Shown here: piece after piece, positions 1-22,889 of the stretch
How positions within the stretch are numbered: position 1 is the stretch's first letter
How the letters are laid out: every line of letters begins with the position of its first letter
NCBI RefSeq assembly: GCF_028372415.1
Contig: NC_092872.1
Location: 9,182,001-9,246,000 of the forward strand
Direction of reading: 5' to 3'
DNA from: Notamacropus eugenii
Taxonomy: Eukaryota; Chordata; Mammalia; Diprotodontia; Macropodidae
DNA length: 64,000 bases
Notes under the pieces: model-generated
Told to the model about the DNA's origin: nothing
What the model saw: only the letters and a program-made list of their open reading frames with translations
Databases searched by the model: none
Program-made: the position numbers and the translations under genes

Positions 1-39
1 TTAATTCTTCTATTCAACATGACTAAGATGAAAATGTAC

Positions 40-180
40 TTAATAGGAATGTATGTGTAGAACCTATATAAGATGGCACACCATCTCAGACAGGGAGTGG
101 GGAGAGAGGGGGAAAAAATCTAAGATATATGGAAGTGATTGTAGAATACTGAAAACAAATAAAATAATTTTTAAAAAAGG
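40..180 (+). mobile_element. L1 3'-tail-like fragment
   Basis: The stretch has a purine-rich GGGAGAGAGGGGG block and ends in AAATAAAATAATTTTTAAAAAA, which resembles the G-rich 3' UTR and A-rich tail of marsupial L1 copies found elsewhere in this window (for example 17690-17825). No coding part remains. The assignment rests on base composition and tail shape only. Confidence 0.35.
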
Positions 181-949
181 TTATTAACAAAGGCATTTAT
201 GTTTCCAAAATTTGGGTAGAAATTAAAATACTGTTAATATTTTCAGTTCAGAGAAATTTTGCATATGTTCCTATCCAGTGTAGTGACTTTTCAAATAAGA
301 GAAGGATCAATTGAATTACATCTTACCCTCCAAGACCTTTGGCTTTTTCATCTCTGTAGGCCAAAGTAGAGTTTGGACCCTCTGATGTTTCTTTGTATAA
401 AGCAGTGTTCATTTTTCTAAGAGTCTCTTAATGAATAAAATTGAGGGAATGGAGGGGATTAGGATAGTATGTGTCTAATTATGGGATCTGAGTGAACCAC
501 ACACCCCCTTTTGTGGCTCAATTCTGGATCTAACTCAGTTCTCTTCCTGTTCACTTACGGGTTTGGTCCAATTTCTGCCTGGTGAGAAAACTTTATTCAG
601 TTGTGGGAATTAGAAGGCTTTATTGCATTGTTTGAACCTAGACGTGTGTGACTAGGAAACTGGACCACTTCTCCCTGCTGCTTAGAGACCTTTAACCAAG
701 GACCCAAGTTATGCCCACCAGAAACTCAGTCAGATCCAAAGGCTGATAGAAGGAATTTTCTCACGACCCATATGTCTTATCTGACCTGGTCCTGGCCCTA
801 CAGTGATCAAGGACTTATTGGTTGCATGTTCCTTTGATGGTTTACAGACGCTGGGGAGAGTGGGACATCCCTTGATTTGGTTTCAAGGAATTGCACCCAT
901 CCACTCTCCTCCTAATTTGTAGAATCCCGTTTGTCTGGATAGAGGGAGA
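181..949. other. No gene recognised; unclassified intergenic sequence
   Basis: I see no open frame, no splice-like exon and no repeat I can name here. About 480-860 has a non-random look (direct C-rich and T-rich blocks) and could be an old interspersed repeat, but I have no second copy in the window to support that. Confidence 0.4.
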
Positions 950-1086
950 CGGAATAACTGTGCTTCCCTCAACGCAGTGCCACGCCTGTGAGCAGGAGCC
1001 ACTCTCTCAGGCAGGTGAGCTTTCAACAGTGAAATCTCCCCAGGACGCCCAGGCCAGGCCCTGCCTTAGAACCCAACAGCAAGGTC

Positions 1087-1220
1087 CAAAGACGCGGACC
1101 TGCGCAGAGGCGAGCCCCGCCCTGGGGGGGGGGGCGCAAAGACGCGCACCTGCGCAGAGGCGGGCCCCGCCCTGGTGGGAGGGGGGGCCAAGACGCGGAC
1201 CTGCGCACACGCGGGCCCTT
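1087..1220. repeat. GC-rich tandem repeat, about 2.6 units of about 50 bp
   Basis: Units start near 1087, 1137 and 1189. Each has the core GACGCG-ACCTGCGCA followed by a G/C-rich run (GGCGAGCCCCGCCCTGG or a close variant). Each unit contains several CpGs and a TGCGCA core. The counterpart at 59035-59075 holds a single unit in which the CpGs have become TpG (GATGTGCACCTGTGCA). So the array either expanded in copy A or shrank in copy B. Confidence 0.8.
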
Positions 1221-1387
1221 CCCGAGGCCCCTCCCCTGGACGCCCCCTCCCCTTCCCGCCCCACCCCGTGTAAATATCAAAGTTTAGGGAGGTACTACTC
1301 TCCCCTCCATGTCCATGAAAACAGCCTAGCCCTAGGACTATATTTTAGTCAAGGCTGAATCACCAGGTCTCTTCTCTTCCCTCCCAT

Positions 1388-1395
1388 ACTTCCGG
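1388..1395 (-). promoter_or_regulatory. ETS/GABPA-type site
   Basis: ACTTCCGG on the plus strand reads CCGGAAGT on the minus strand, the classic ETS-family core found in many housekeeping CpG-island promoters. The matching place in copy B (about 59222-59229) reads GCTACCAG, so the site is lost there. Confidence 0.45.
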
Positions 1396-1499
1396 CATGC
1401 TCTATTTCTGCACCCTTGTTTCCCAGGTCCCGCTTCCACCCTCCCATATCTTTTTCCTCCCTCCTGGCTAACACGCTTTAAGGTGCGGCCATTACCCCA

Positions 1500-1509
1500 G
1501 CGCATGCGC
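1500..1509. promoter_or_regulatory. NRF1-type palindrome
   Basis: GCGCATGCGC is the full NRF1 consensus palindrome. It sits 58 bases before the CTCF-like motif and inside the CpG-rich start of the duplicated block. This supports a promoter reading of 1400-1640. An identical copy is at 60042-60051. Confidence 0.6.
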
Positions 1510-1567
1510 AGCACAGGGTGGGGAACCACCCCGAGCTGCCTCCTCAGGCCTCCATGCACCCAGGTTC

Positions 1568-1582
1568 CCACCAGAGGGCGCC
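1568..1582 (+). promoter_or_regulatory. CTCF-type core motif
   Basis: CCACCAGAGGGCGCC fits the CTCF core CCASYAGRKGGCRS at every position. An identical motif lies in the second copy at 60110-60124 in the same orientation, so the two would flank the whole 58.5 kb unit as same-direction sites. Binding is inferred from the motif only. Confidence 0.6.
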
Positions 1583-4500
1583 AGCGCGCTTCGTAACCCG
1601 ATCCTGCAGCAAAGTCTGTGACAGTGACTGAAACAAGCAGTTACACTGTAGCAGGACCGTGCGGGAGGGGTTGGGGGGGGGCGCAGAGCGGGAGCAAGAG
1701 GCCAGGCCCGGTGCCAAGCACCCTTTGGAAGAAATCCAAGGAGTCCGCCCAGGTCTGGGATGCCGACTCTGGAATCAGAGAACTTGATGTTTTCACGCAG
1801 GAGGAAGCAACGTGTGCAAAGAATCCCAGGGAGCGGGGAGGTGTGAACAAGCTAGGGCACAACGGGCAGCCAGCTGGGCAGGGCTCTGAAGGCCAAGTGG
1901 CCGCTTGGGACTTAGAGGGACAGCTCGGGGGCTCCTGAGCCAGGCCGGCACTGCCCTCTCCGCACTGAACCTAGCCCACTCCTGGTTGGAGGGTCGCCCC
2001 TTCTCCTAGGATCCCAAAGCAGATCCCTGGGCAGGGGACTCTCCAGGCTCAGAGAGGTCCAAGGGAGCATCGGGCTTTGCCCTGGGGTGTACGGTCCATG
2101 CCACAATGTGGGATGACAAACCTGTACATTCCTAAACCTCCTCAGGGTCCTTGCACTGTGACCCAGGAGACAGACCACCCAGGCCTCAATAATGACGCCT
2201 ACTATTCCTAGACCACCTTTCCCCCTTTATTTTGTGTTCACTGATTTCCCTCTTGCTCTTTAAAAGTTTTCGCTTCCAGAAACAAGTCTGGGATCCACCT
2301 CAGGTGTGCTGGCTGGCATTTTTCTCTTGCAGATTTACAAGTGTTTCTTCTAGCGCTCTCGTAAGAGGTTGGGAGGCTTTAAACTTGTGGATTTGGGGGA
2401 AATGACGTGTTCTTTTCATCATACCTTCGACTGAGCTTTTGTCAGGGCATGAGGTATGAACACGGTATGGCAGGCTCTCTAAAGGCAGTTTTGATGGAGT
2501 ATGGAAGCAGTATGAAGCCTTGGAGTCTTCACGTTATTAGGTGTAGTTGGATCTATCTTGCATACCCTGTATCAGACTGTTGCTTTACTTTGATACTATC
2601 TAACTGATATCAACTTTTAACATCAGTGATCCAACTGGATATCTTGGGTAGCTGACTCTCCAAGGGTCTGTGGCATGAGGCAGTGCAGGGTTCTGCCCTG
2701 TAACAGAATCCTGTTCCACGATGTTGGGACACTGTCAAAAGTGTTTGTATAAAGACTGGAGACAAAGTGGAAAAGAACTAATTTCAAGTAATTGGTTTAG
2801 TCATTCTCATATAATAAAAGGGGGCAAAATATACTGACACATGCTTATTTTAGGTGAGACTTTTTTGCATCAATTGAATTTTGCCTCAAGTTACTGTTAC
2901 CTGGAGTGTTTTGCTGATGGTACATTGTTTCCTAAATCATGTTTTACTCCCTTAGAATAGGCTTTACAGGGATAATAGTGGTTGAGTGTGTCCCACTTGC
3001 CCCATGAAAAGTTTTAACCAGTATAAAAACTTGTCAAATATGGAGAAACGAGAGAACCAGTATAGATAACGTAAAATCTGTAATTAGCCAGAACTTAAGT
3101 TAAAATCTCTACAAGTCTTGTGGTACAGCAATAACCTGTACTTTTGAGGAGAATACAACATCTATTGGAGATGGTGGAGCTTTTCCGTTGGTGTCCCTGA
3201 TTAGTGTTTGGTAAATCTTAAGAACTTAATACACAGAATAATTGGCCCAGAAGCCTTAGGAGATTATTTACAGAGGATATTCAAAACTGGCACTTCATAT
3301 AAGGTCCAAAAAAGAGAACAAAAATTGATTTTTGAAAATAAAAGGTCATTGGCATGGCCTTAGAGATTTCTTGTGGCCATCAGACATGTAGCCTGATAGT
3401 TTATAAATAGTCTGTTGCTTGTTATTTACCCAAAATAAGGGAATTCATTATAAAAATGGAATTACTTTTATCATTATGCTTTGAAGAAGTCCTTACTGAA
3501 GACTGAGAATAGAATTTGTTCATTTATTGATAAAATATTTTACAAGGGTACAAGTGCAGAGCTGAGACTTGAACCAAACTGTTTTGGATTCTGTGGAATA
3601 CATAATATTACCTCAGGTTAACAGGGTAACTTGATGACTTGTGAACCAGTTTTACATATGCATAGAGGGGAAAAAATCAAGTTCTTTAAATACTGAAATT
3701 GCCTTGTACACACCCAGATTAACCCACTTCAGACAGTTCAATAAATGTGTTTCTGGGACCCAAATATATTCTGGGATTAGATTTGTTCCAATTCAGTCTT
3801 GCTGATGTCATTCAGTGAGAAGCAAGATAAACTGTTAAAAACAGGGTTGGAGACTGGGGGGAAGGGGTGGTGCTCAGAATTTATAAGCCTTTGTTTGACA
3901 CTAGCAGTCTAGAAGTAGTTACTAGAACTACCATACAGAGAATGTTCCACAGAAGGCAAAATCAGGAGTAATGGTGAAAAAGCAGCAACACCAAAGACTG
4001 TTTTATGACCTTCTGGTCCCCTTTGGGGCACTTATTGCTGCAGCAGAAGGCCTGGGGACTGTTTTGTACCCGTGTCAAAGTGAGCCTGTACCATTCTACA
4101 AATGAAATACCTTAAAGAAGTAAACGGATCGAGTAGGCACTGATACTGGTTTTTCTCTGAGTTCTGATTTGTCAGACATTAAAATTCAGTCACAAAGTGA
4201 GTCATAGACCAGATAACAAATTCCTCACAAAAATGTGGATGTACTGGTCTCCACATCTAGAAAACATGTATGCTGATGCTTGGAGGTGGCAATGATTCCA
4301 AGAGTACTGAGCTAACGGGACTCCCACATTGATTACGCAGACAGCTGATGGACCTGATTTTATGAAAAATATGTGTCACCAACCATAATAGTGTAACTTA
4401 GATAGGGCCATGGGGCTGGGGGCAGGGCGAGGGGAGAAAGGGCAGAGGGAGGAAGGCAGGACAAAAACAACCTTTAGATTTAGTTGCAAATGGAAAACTA

Positions 4501-5457
4501 CAATAACATACTTAGCAAATGAGTTTCCAGCCTCCATCTGAATATTTCCAAAAGGGGAGAACCTCCTCCTAATTACACTTGAGGATAATTTTGTTAGGAA
4601 GGTTTTCCTGACATCCACTCTAGTCCAAAATTTGAGACTTTTCACTATTAACCCACTGCTTTGTTTTGTTTTAGTCTATATTCTGCTTTGGCAGCAAATG
4701 CCATGGATCCAAAGTGGTATAACTGCCAATCAAGGGGTATCATCATGATATGGTGAAAGTCTCACTCTCCTGTTCTAATGAGCCCAGACCTACTGGATAT
4801 CTGATCATTACTGCTCTCGTTATCACAGTGTGAGAGAAGCTAGGGACTCAGCAGTGCTTATGAAACAATATATTCTGTCCTCCCCTTCCCCCACGCCCTA
4901 CACTGGGAAAGCAAGAAAAATAAATCCCATCACAAACAGGTAGAGTCAAGCATAACAAATTTCCACGCTGGCAATATAAAAACAGGCAATAAAAAATATG
5001 CAAAGTAACTGTTAAATTGAATAGAAATGATGAGGACAAAAGGTTTTTTGCTTGTGCTTTAACTCGGTCTGTTCATAAATATGTTATCTGTATCCAGCTA
5101 GGCAGACAGACCTGCCTACTGCGTCACGTGAACAGAAAATATTGCCATGGAAACAGCAGAAAAACACCACCTATTTCCCTGAGGAAGAGAAATCTATGTG
5201 AAAAAATATGAAATAATGAGAAGGGCAGAAAGGAAAACCAGGATCAGCATCTTCTTAGCTTATTACAGGAGCCACTAACAAAAACAGAAAACAATATCTG
5301 AAAAATAAATAGTTTATCCACAAGATAAAGATCTTTAAGCTTAATTATTTGTAAATGTAAAGGAATTGATTTTGCCCCTGTCTAAAGCAGTGCTGTCAAA
5401 CCCAAGGAGAATTGGATCCCTGTCTGAGAAAGCCACTTCTTATCATTATGGTGAATT

Positions 5458-6139
5458 TTTATTTCTCTTGTACATCTATTTTAATTTGGTTCTGAGGCAC
5501 ATGGGAATTCACAGGCCTGCTGGCCAGTCTGACCCCTCTGGCTGAAACAATTCTGTCCCCTTCTCTGGAGCGCTATTCATGGCCTATTGGCTATTGTACT
5601 TCTGTGTATGGGTCTCATCCCTCTACAAATCTATAAGCTCCATCAAAGCAGGGACTGTGTTTTATCTAGTCAATTCAACTGTCATTATTAAGAGCCTGAG
5701 GTAAATAATGAACAATGACACAGAACATCCAAAGTGCTCTATAGAATAAGGTAAGGACAATAAGGTAATAAAAAATAAGCTAAATACATTTTGAAAAAAT
5801 GATAACAACAGTAAAAACAAGGTCAGGTTCTTCCCCATAAAGGTCATTCTATCCCTTGGGACCACTACACACATCAACACATCCTAGGAGTGCCAGGAGG
5901 AAACATCATTCACCCTCAGAAAGGTCCCAGTCTAATGCAGATGTAGAGTCCACCACTGGATAATCACACCATTAGCTACATCGTATATTAATACTAAAAC
6001 GCTTGTTGAGGATTTTTATTGTCACTTGTTTAAGTATGATGGGAAAGAGGCAGTCCCTGCCACCAAAGAATCTACACTCCATCTGGGGTAAAAAATGTAA
6101 TTAATTACATGGCAAATAATGAACACTGGTTGGATCAAA
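5458..6139. other. No gene recognised; AT-rich sequence
   Basis: No exon or intact repeat is seen. About 5600-5700 has a short L2/MIR3-like tail phrase (TAAGCTCCATCAAAGCAGGG), consistent with an old L2 3' end. The rest is unassigned. It lies 3' of the zinc-finger gene, so part of it may be that gene's 3' UTR. Confidence 0.4.
6015..6020 (-). terminator. Candidate poly(A) signal of the SCAN-KRAB-ZNF gene
   Basis: TTTATT on the plus strand reads AATAAA on the minus strand, about 980 bases past the stop codon at 6999. It is one plausible cleavage signal among possible others. No transcript evidence is available. Confidence 0.25.
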
Positions 6140-6290
6140 CTGTAAGCATGGTAGTGGATAGGGCTGGATTTGGGATCAGGAAAACCTGATTTGAATCCTG
6201 CCTCTTGACACTCTGTGTTCTTGGGCAAGTCACTTAATCTCGAGTCATCACCAAATCCTCTTGAGATATCTATCAAAATTTAGGTAAATT
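6140..6290 (+). mobile_element. tRNA-head CORE-SINE-like fragment
   Basis: It contains the typical order of phrases for the common marsupial SINE: a 'gtggatagggctgg' head, 'ggatcaggaaaacctgatttgaatcctgcc', and 'cttgggcaagtcacttaatct'. It is plus-oriented and mildly diverged. Confidence 0.6.
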
Positions 6291-6998
6291 GCAATCTGTG
6301 GGAGTTATAGCCAAAATCACAGATCTTTGATACAGTGACACAAAAATAAAGCACAAAGTTAAAAACACTGAAGACTCACCAGTGTGAGAAAGGAAATGGA
6401 GAATGTTTCTACCAGAATATTGGGGTTCCATTTTAAAAAACCTGAAGAACAGAGAATGAAAAGAGGAAAAGGAAGTACTACAGGGGAAGAAGGAAAGGAA
6501 ATACCATCCCAACTCTTGGCCAGCTCCCTTTCTGATACAGATGAACTTCAGGGACCAGCCATTCTAATTAAGTTCAATTAAATATACTAAGTGTTTGGTC
6601 TAGAATAGTGGAGAAATAGAAAGAAATAGACATGCAGCCAAGAAATACAGCAAAGTAAATCAAAGAAGTGGTTGAAGCAGACACTAAAGGAGAGAAATAT
6701 GAATAACGGGAGACTTGCCTTGCAAAGTTTAAAATGTGATTGGGGAAATAAAACTGAAGCAAAGAATGGATTTCATATATTTACAAAGCAAACTATGCCT
6801 GATAAAGTTATTATGTTGTCCATTTTCCACTAGAGTGACCAAGACACATTCTCACACCTTATCTCCCAGTGAAACAAATGGAAACATTTTTAAGATTTTG
6901 GATCAATTAGACCCTGAAAACAAAGGTGAGGGTTTTTTTTAATATAAATGAAATTTTCTGTTATTCTGTGTTATGAGCACCACAATTTAACAGACTGA

Positions 6999-18501
<11,503 letters not shown>

Positions 18502-18724
18502 CACAGCCTCTCACCAGGACCTGGATGCAGCTGAAACTCAATCAGTCAAAGTCCCTGACTGTATTTCTGGTCTCAGAACTTTGGCTTGAGAATCTCAGGC
18601 CTGGGATGACTTCACCTATAGAGGTATCAGAAATCACTGTTAACATTCAGAAATGACCAAGTGACAGAAAGTTCAGGTCCAGACTAACAAAATCACCTTC
18701 AGTGGAAGGAAAATAATATTTCCC

Positions 18725-18930
18725 ATTAGATCATGGATTTAGAACTGGAAGACATTTTACAACACTATTTCATCTAACTCCTTCATTTTACAAATGAGAA
18801 AACTGAGGTGCTGAGAGAGTATATGACCAGTCCTTATAATGGCAGGAAGGGTCTGAGACAGGATATGACCTCAGTCTCCTTGGCTCCAAGACCACTTAGT
18901 TCTCTATCCACTCAGCCATGCTGGCTCTCA
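18725..18930 (+). mobile_element. MIR/THER-related SINE
   Basis: 'Atcatggatttagaactgga', 'cattttacaaatgagaaaac', 'ctcagtctccttggctccaa' and 'ctatccactcagccatgctg' give the full outline. Plus orientation, 110 bases upstream of the SCAN exon. Confidence 0.65.
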
Positions 18931-19469
18931 TAATGCTCATTCCTTACAAAAGGACAGTCACACCATCTAGTCTCTGACAACGGGTAATCCACTTGCCCCA
19001 CAAAAGCAAATCTTTCTTTCAACATTATTCAGTGTCTCAGCTATGTTCACTTTATTATTATAGAACCATCTAACAGACTCTTGCACAATATACTATGGAC
19101 TGGGTAGGGGAATTAATTAAGGGAGTTCAATTTGATAAGAGGGCAGGCATGTCCACTGGTAACTTGTTAAGAGGACAGAGAACAATTCCTGATTGGGTTG
19201 ACTCGCTCAGAGTTTGTGATGAGAGGAAAGAAGAGCTAGACACAGTATGACATGAAAACTACCTAAAACTGCAGAAAAGAGATTTCAAAGAGTTTAGAAC
19301 CTAGGTAAAACTTCATGGACTAAAATTCTTCTCTAAAAGTCTTCTCAGAAGGGATACACAATTCTTGCCAACACAAATCTGAGGGCATAAGAAGCAACTG
19401 AAAAAAAGAAAAAAGAAGGTACCTAAAGAGACTGATGTAGCTACACAGGTAACTCACCAACCAACTCAG

Positions 19470-19640
19470 GTATTTGTTTATTTATTTCTTAATTTTCCCC
19501 CCACTTAATAGCATTTTATTTTTTCCAATTTCATGTAAAGGCAGTTTCCAATACTCATTTTTATAAGATTTTGAGTTCCAAATTCTTTTCTCTCTCTCCC
19601 CTCTCCCCTCCCTATTATCCAAACACAAACTATCATACCA
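19470..19640 (-). mobile_element. L1 3' UTR, reverse orientation
   Basis: 'Tttgtttatttatttcttaa', 'agcattttattttttccaat', 'gttccaaattcttttctctc' and a C/T-rich end mirror the plus-strand L1 3' ends elsewhere in the window, so the element lies on the minus strand. Confidence 0.6.
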
Positions 19641-19669
19641 GAAATCATGTTTCCCATTTACATGGTGCT

Positions 19670-19850
19670 TAACAGGTCATAATATGTTTTTCTCACGGCT
19701 CTGTGAAGTAGATCCTCACTTTAAAAATGAGAAAACAGACTCAGAAAGGTTAAGTAGTGCTTATCCATGGCACAGCTAAGTATTAAAACCAGGACTCAAA
19801 CCCAGTTCTTCTGACCCTGTCCTGTGCTGCTTCCATAACAAGAAGTTGCT
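19670..19850 (+). mobile_element. CORE-SINE (MIR type), partial
   Basis: 'Ctcacggctctgtgaagtag', 'ttaaaaatgagaaaacagac', 'cacagctaagtattaaaacc' and 'caaacccagttcttctgacc' are MIR-type phrases in plus orientation. Confidence 0.6.
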
Positions 19851-20029
19851 GATCTAAACTGCTACACTTCTAAAAATAACGTGTAGTAGATATTCACCAA
19901 TGGAAATTACACACCAAGGTTCTAGAAGTGGCTGTTCTTCACAGCCTACAGTTCCCTACTTCTTTGGCCTGGGAGATTCTCTGACCAATACATCCAAAAC
20001 AAAAATCCGCTCCTCCTGCTCTTGACTTC

Positions 20030-20890
20030 TCTGTTTCAATTACTGATATCTCTATCCTTCCAATCACTACAAACTTTAGACATCTTCAGCTAATCACTCT
20101 CACCTCCCACATCCAATCAGTTAACAATTCCTCTTCAATGCTGTCAGTCTCATCATTCTCCCCAAAAGTCTAAGCTGTTCTGATTAATTTGAACCCCTGC
20201 TCCAAAACCTTCCATGACTCCATACTATCTGCAATATAAAAAATCAAATTCCTCATCTGGTTTAGCCAAGGCCCTTCATAATTTGACACTAACCTGAGAA
20301 GTGCATTCCCATCTCCCTGACTTTGCTCAAAGGCTTGTCTTCTTGAAATGTTCTTCACCATCCCAACTCTCTTCCCCAGGTACCACCCTGACCCTTCATC
20401 TCAGAGCCTAAGCACTCTGGCTGTACCATCTGCCATGAAGTGCACAGGGACACTGGCCATCCTCCAGGTGCTGTTTTCTCAAGGTAGGATGTGAGCTCCT
20501 GGAGTAAGGACTGTCTTAGTTTTCATTGTCTATTTCTAGTGCTTAGCACAGAATACGAGTTCACTAAATGCTTTGCCTTCCGTTCCATTCCCAGGCCACC
20601 ACAACCCAAGTCCACTACATTCTTCAAATGGAAGCTCAAATGCTACCTCTTTGCTCAGGGTTTCCCAGTTCGCTCCAGTTCAGAAATTATCTTGACACTT
20701 TTAGATTCTCACTATACCTTGCAGTCTCCTGTACTTACTACATTCTGGCCTTTTACTTGTATTTGGGTACAAATTTCAGTTCTTTGAAGCAGAGGCCTGT
20801 CCTCTCCTCTCCCTCTTTTTGTCTCAGCCTGCCAGTTACTTGCATGTGGTAGGGACTCGACAAACATCTACTGAACTGAGCTCCCTTAGG
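20030..20890 (+). mobile_element. L2-type LINE 3' UTR, two adjacent pieces
   Basis: The first piece (20030-20575) has 'aaaccttccatgactccata', 'ttcctcatctggtttagcca', 'tcctccaggtgctgttttct' and the end 'agtgcttagcacagaatacg'. The second (20580-20890) repeats the L2 pattern with 'atggaagctcaaatgctacc' and ends 'catgtggtagggactcgaca'. Both are plus-oriented and without coding part. Short open frames here are chance. Confidence 0.65.
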
Positions 20891-21689
20891 TAGTCTGAAA
20901 TGTTTGGGGATCCAACACCACCCAGTACTATGGATTCAAAACCCAATTTATCTTCCCAGTTCCATCTTTGTAGAAAATGCCATACATCTGATGCATTCAC
21001 TTGTCTTTAGCTTCTTGTTTTTAATTATTTAAACACTTCTTTAGCTAGGACCCTGCCACAGAGGCTTATGAAACGACCCCTTCTAGCGCAGACTTCATAA
21101 AATGCTTCAAGTCTCTCCCCACTCCACTCAGCTGTCCAGGACATCTTCCCAAAGTGCAGGGAGGCTGCAGGCAGCAGTGACTCAGAGACCAGTCAAGAGC
21201 AGGAGGCCGACCTGACCACGTCACCCTCCAGGATCCCACCCAGACCCCTCTGCTGGGCTGCCGCTCACCTGCCCCTGCTACCTGTCCTGGCCTCTACCTG
21301 CTCCCAGGGCTCTGTCTTCAGTGACACTGGGCTCCTCACTTTCTTTCCACAATAAACTCACCCCTGACGTATCTTAGCCTTCCCTTTGGGGGCAACTTGG
21401 AGTTCTGAACGCTCCCTCCCCCACCGAGAAACTCCAGGCATTTCGTGGCTCCTCCCCTAGTCTGGAATGTTCTTCCTGCTGGCTCCCTGTCTTGGGGAAG
21501 CCTTTCCCACCTCCTCCAGTCTAGCCAGTGCCCGTCCTGCTTGTGTCCCTCCCCTCACACTGAGCTCCTCCAAGGCAGCGGGGTTTGCCTCTCTTTGCAC
21601 CCCAGGGCGTGCACACAGTGGGCGCCTAATACATGCTTGCTGACTGCCTGCTGGAAAGCCACTTTGGCCAGGAACTCTAAGCGCTGACG
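20891..21689 (+). other. Upstream of promoter 1; old L2-like tail, no gene seen
   Basis: Near 21560-21650 the text 'ctgagctcctccaaggcagc' through 'gcgcctaatacatgcttgct' is an L2/MIR3-type 3' tail. The rest is C-rich, gene-flank-like DNA with no exon I can support. Confidence 0.45.
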
Positions 21690-22390
21690 TCATGTCATAT
21701 CGCCTTCAAGGTTCACAAACACATTACGGAGATTTCCTCGGATGCGCACAAAGGGCCGGGGGCGCGGGGCTGGGGGAGGCCGCTTTCGGGGGTCCCGAGG
21801 CCGGGGAGGGGGGTCGGCCCAAGCCCGCCTCCGCCCAAGGTCCTGGAGGAGGGAGGCGGGGTGGGGGCGGGGCTGGAGCTAGAGTGGCTCCTCCCAGCAG
21901 CCCCTGCGGTGGCCCCTCCCCACCACACTCTGGCTGGGGGCGGGGGAAAGGAGGGAGTGGTTGGGCCCGCCCCCTGAAGGCCAGGATGGAAGCCGCCCAG
22001 GCCGCGGACTGGCCCTCGTTGCAGCCTTCCCCCTTCCCTGGGACCCGGGCCCACACTTACAAGGAACAAAGATTGAGCCACCTCCAGGGTCCCGACAGGG
22101 AGGGAGAGGAAAGGGGGCACAGGACCGAAGACCTCCGCCATTCACGGAAGGATAAAAAGAACTATGGCTGACCGGAAGTGGGTGCGGCCATCGCCTGGCT
22201 CTAGGCCAGCTTCCGGCGGCGCTCTAGTAGCCCGGAGGTCTGCGCGTCTCGTTGGTGTTCTGGCTGGGAAAGGGACGGAAGGATGGCGGATGCATCCTCG
22301 GGGTGGCCGTAGGCGCAGAGGACCACCCTGCGCCTTTCTCGGCCACGGCTCTCTCCCAGGAGTCTCAGTTTCCTAGTCTTTGACGGACGA
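21690..22390. promoter_or_regulatory. CpG island and presumed promoter of the SCAN-KRAB-ZNF gene
   Basis: The stretch is dense in CpG and GC boxes (GGGGCGGGG near 21866; CCGCCCCC near 21968). Two ETS cores face each other: ACCGGAAGTG at 22171-22180 and CTTCCGGCGGC at 22210-22220. A close arrangement occurs in the island of the second locus (40997-41027). The gene on the minus strand would start near 22200. A transcript in the other direction is possible, since ETS-rich islands are often bidirectional, but I see no plus-strand exon. GC-driven open frames here on both strands are not genes. Confidence 0.75.
22061..22230 (-). other. Candidate noncoding first exon of the SCAN-KRAB-ZNF gene
   Basis: On the minus strand a strong donor (TTCCTT/GTAAGTG, GT at 22060-22059) lies about 150 bases inside the ETS sites. 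An exon from about 22230 to 22061 would then splice to the acceptor at 18616, just upstream of the SCAN start codon. The exon contains an ATG (22141) in a context that would make a short upstream frame. The 5' limit is a guess. Confidence 0.5.
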
Positions 22391-22889
22391 GGGGGTCGGA
22401 CCGGGCGTTCCAGCAGATCTTTCAAGCCAAGTTATAATAGGGATAGTTTCCACCCCAAATAAGAGAACCCCCCACACCTGGCCTTGCCCCCGTAAGCGGA
22501 CGGCCGCTGCTGGCCTGTCTGCTCCTCTGACCTCACGCGCTGCCAGACCCAACCCCTCCTTCTGCTGTTTTTGACAATGTCACAAAGACAGGCTCAGGAG
22601 GAAGGCTATTTGCTCATCCACAGTATGAGCTGGATAGATTTTAATGCTTTTTTAAAGTCTGATTTTCTTTTGTCTTTTTTCCATGACCAAAAATCCATTT
22701 TCTCTTCCCACTCCTCCACTGGGGAAGAAAGCTTCTGAACAAATATGCACGATCAAGCAAAGCCAATACCCACCTTGTTCGCCTTTTGATAACAAAGTTA
22801 CTTACGGATGTTCCCCCTCCCCCAACACACCGATGAGTTTCAGCTGTCACTTTGTAACAAAAATGTAGCAACACAGTGACATTGGACGT

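Larger units (their letters stand above)
950..1412. promoter_or_regulatory. GC-rich promoter-like block, copy A (left edge of duplicated region)
   Basis: This block is CpG-rich (about 1080-1260) and is partly matched by 58860-59246. The last 157 bases are about 90 percent identical by eye. It carries the GC tandem repeat at 1087-1220 and an ETS-type core (CTTCCGG) at 1389-1395. CpGs are retained here where the other copy has TpG or CpA, which suggests this copy stayed unmethylated in the germ line, as active promoters do. No coding exon is recognised. The target gene could lie to the left on the minus strand, as the two zinc-finger genes in the window both start in a CpG island on their right side. 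That direction is inference. Confidence 0.5.
1413..5457. repeat. Segmental duplication, copy A
   Basis: From 1413 to 5457 the sequence matches 59955-64000 with an offset of 58542-58543 and only a handful of differences found by eye: a G-run length near 1670, single changes near 1706, 1734 and 2125, and one near 4390. The block starts in a GC-rich segment (to about 1640) with NRF1-type and CTCF-type motifs. It then runs through AT-rich sequence with no exon I can recognise. Short open frames in it have no family resemblance and are shared by both copies simply because the DNA is the same. It continues at least to the window edge in copy B. Confidence 0.93.

Noticed and set aside
891-1358. A 155-codon plus-strand frame in the GC-rich block
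   Set aside because: It runs through a GC tandem repeat, is low in complexity, and is not kept in the counterpart at 58860-59246.
1618-1938. Open frames shared by both duplicated blocks (also at 60254-60481) as conserved genes
   Set aside because: They are the same only because the DNA is a recent duplicate. Conservation between the two copies is no evidence of coding.
21692-22171. Overlapping glycine- and proline-rich frames on both strands in CpG island 1
   Set aside because: GC-driven chance frames; several overlap each other on opposite strands and none has a recognisable domain.
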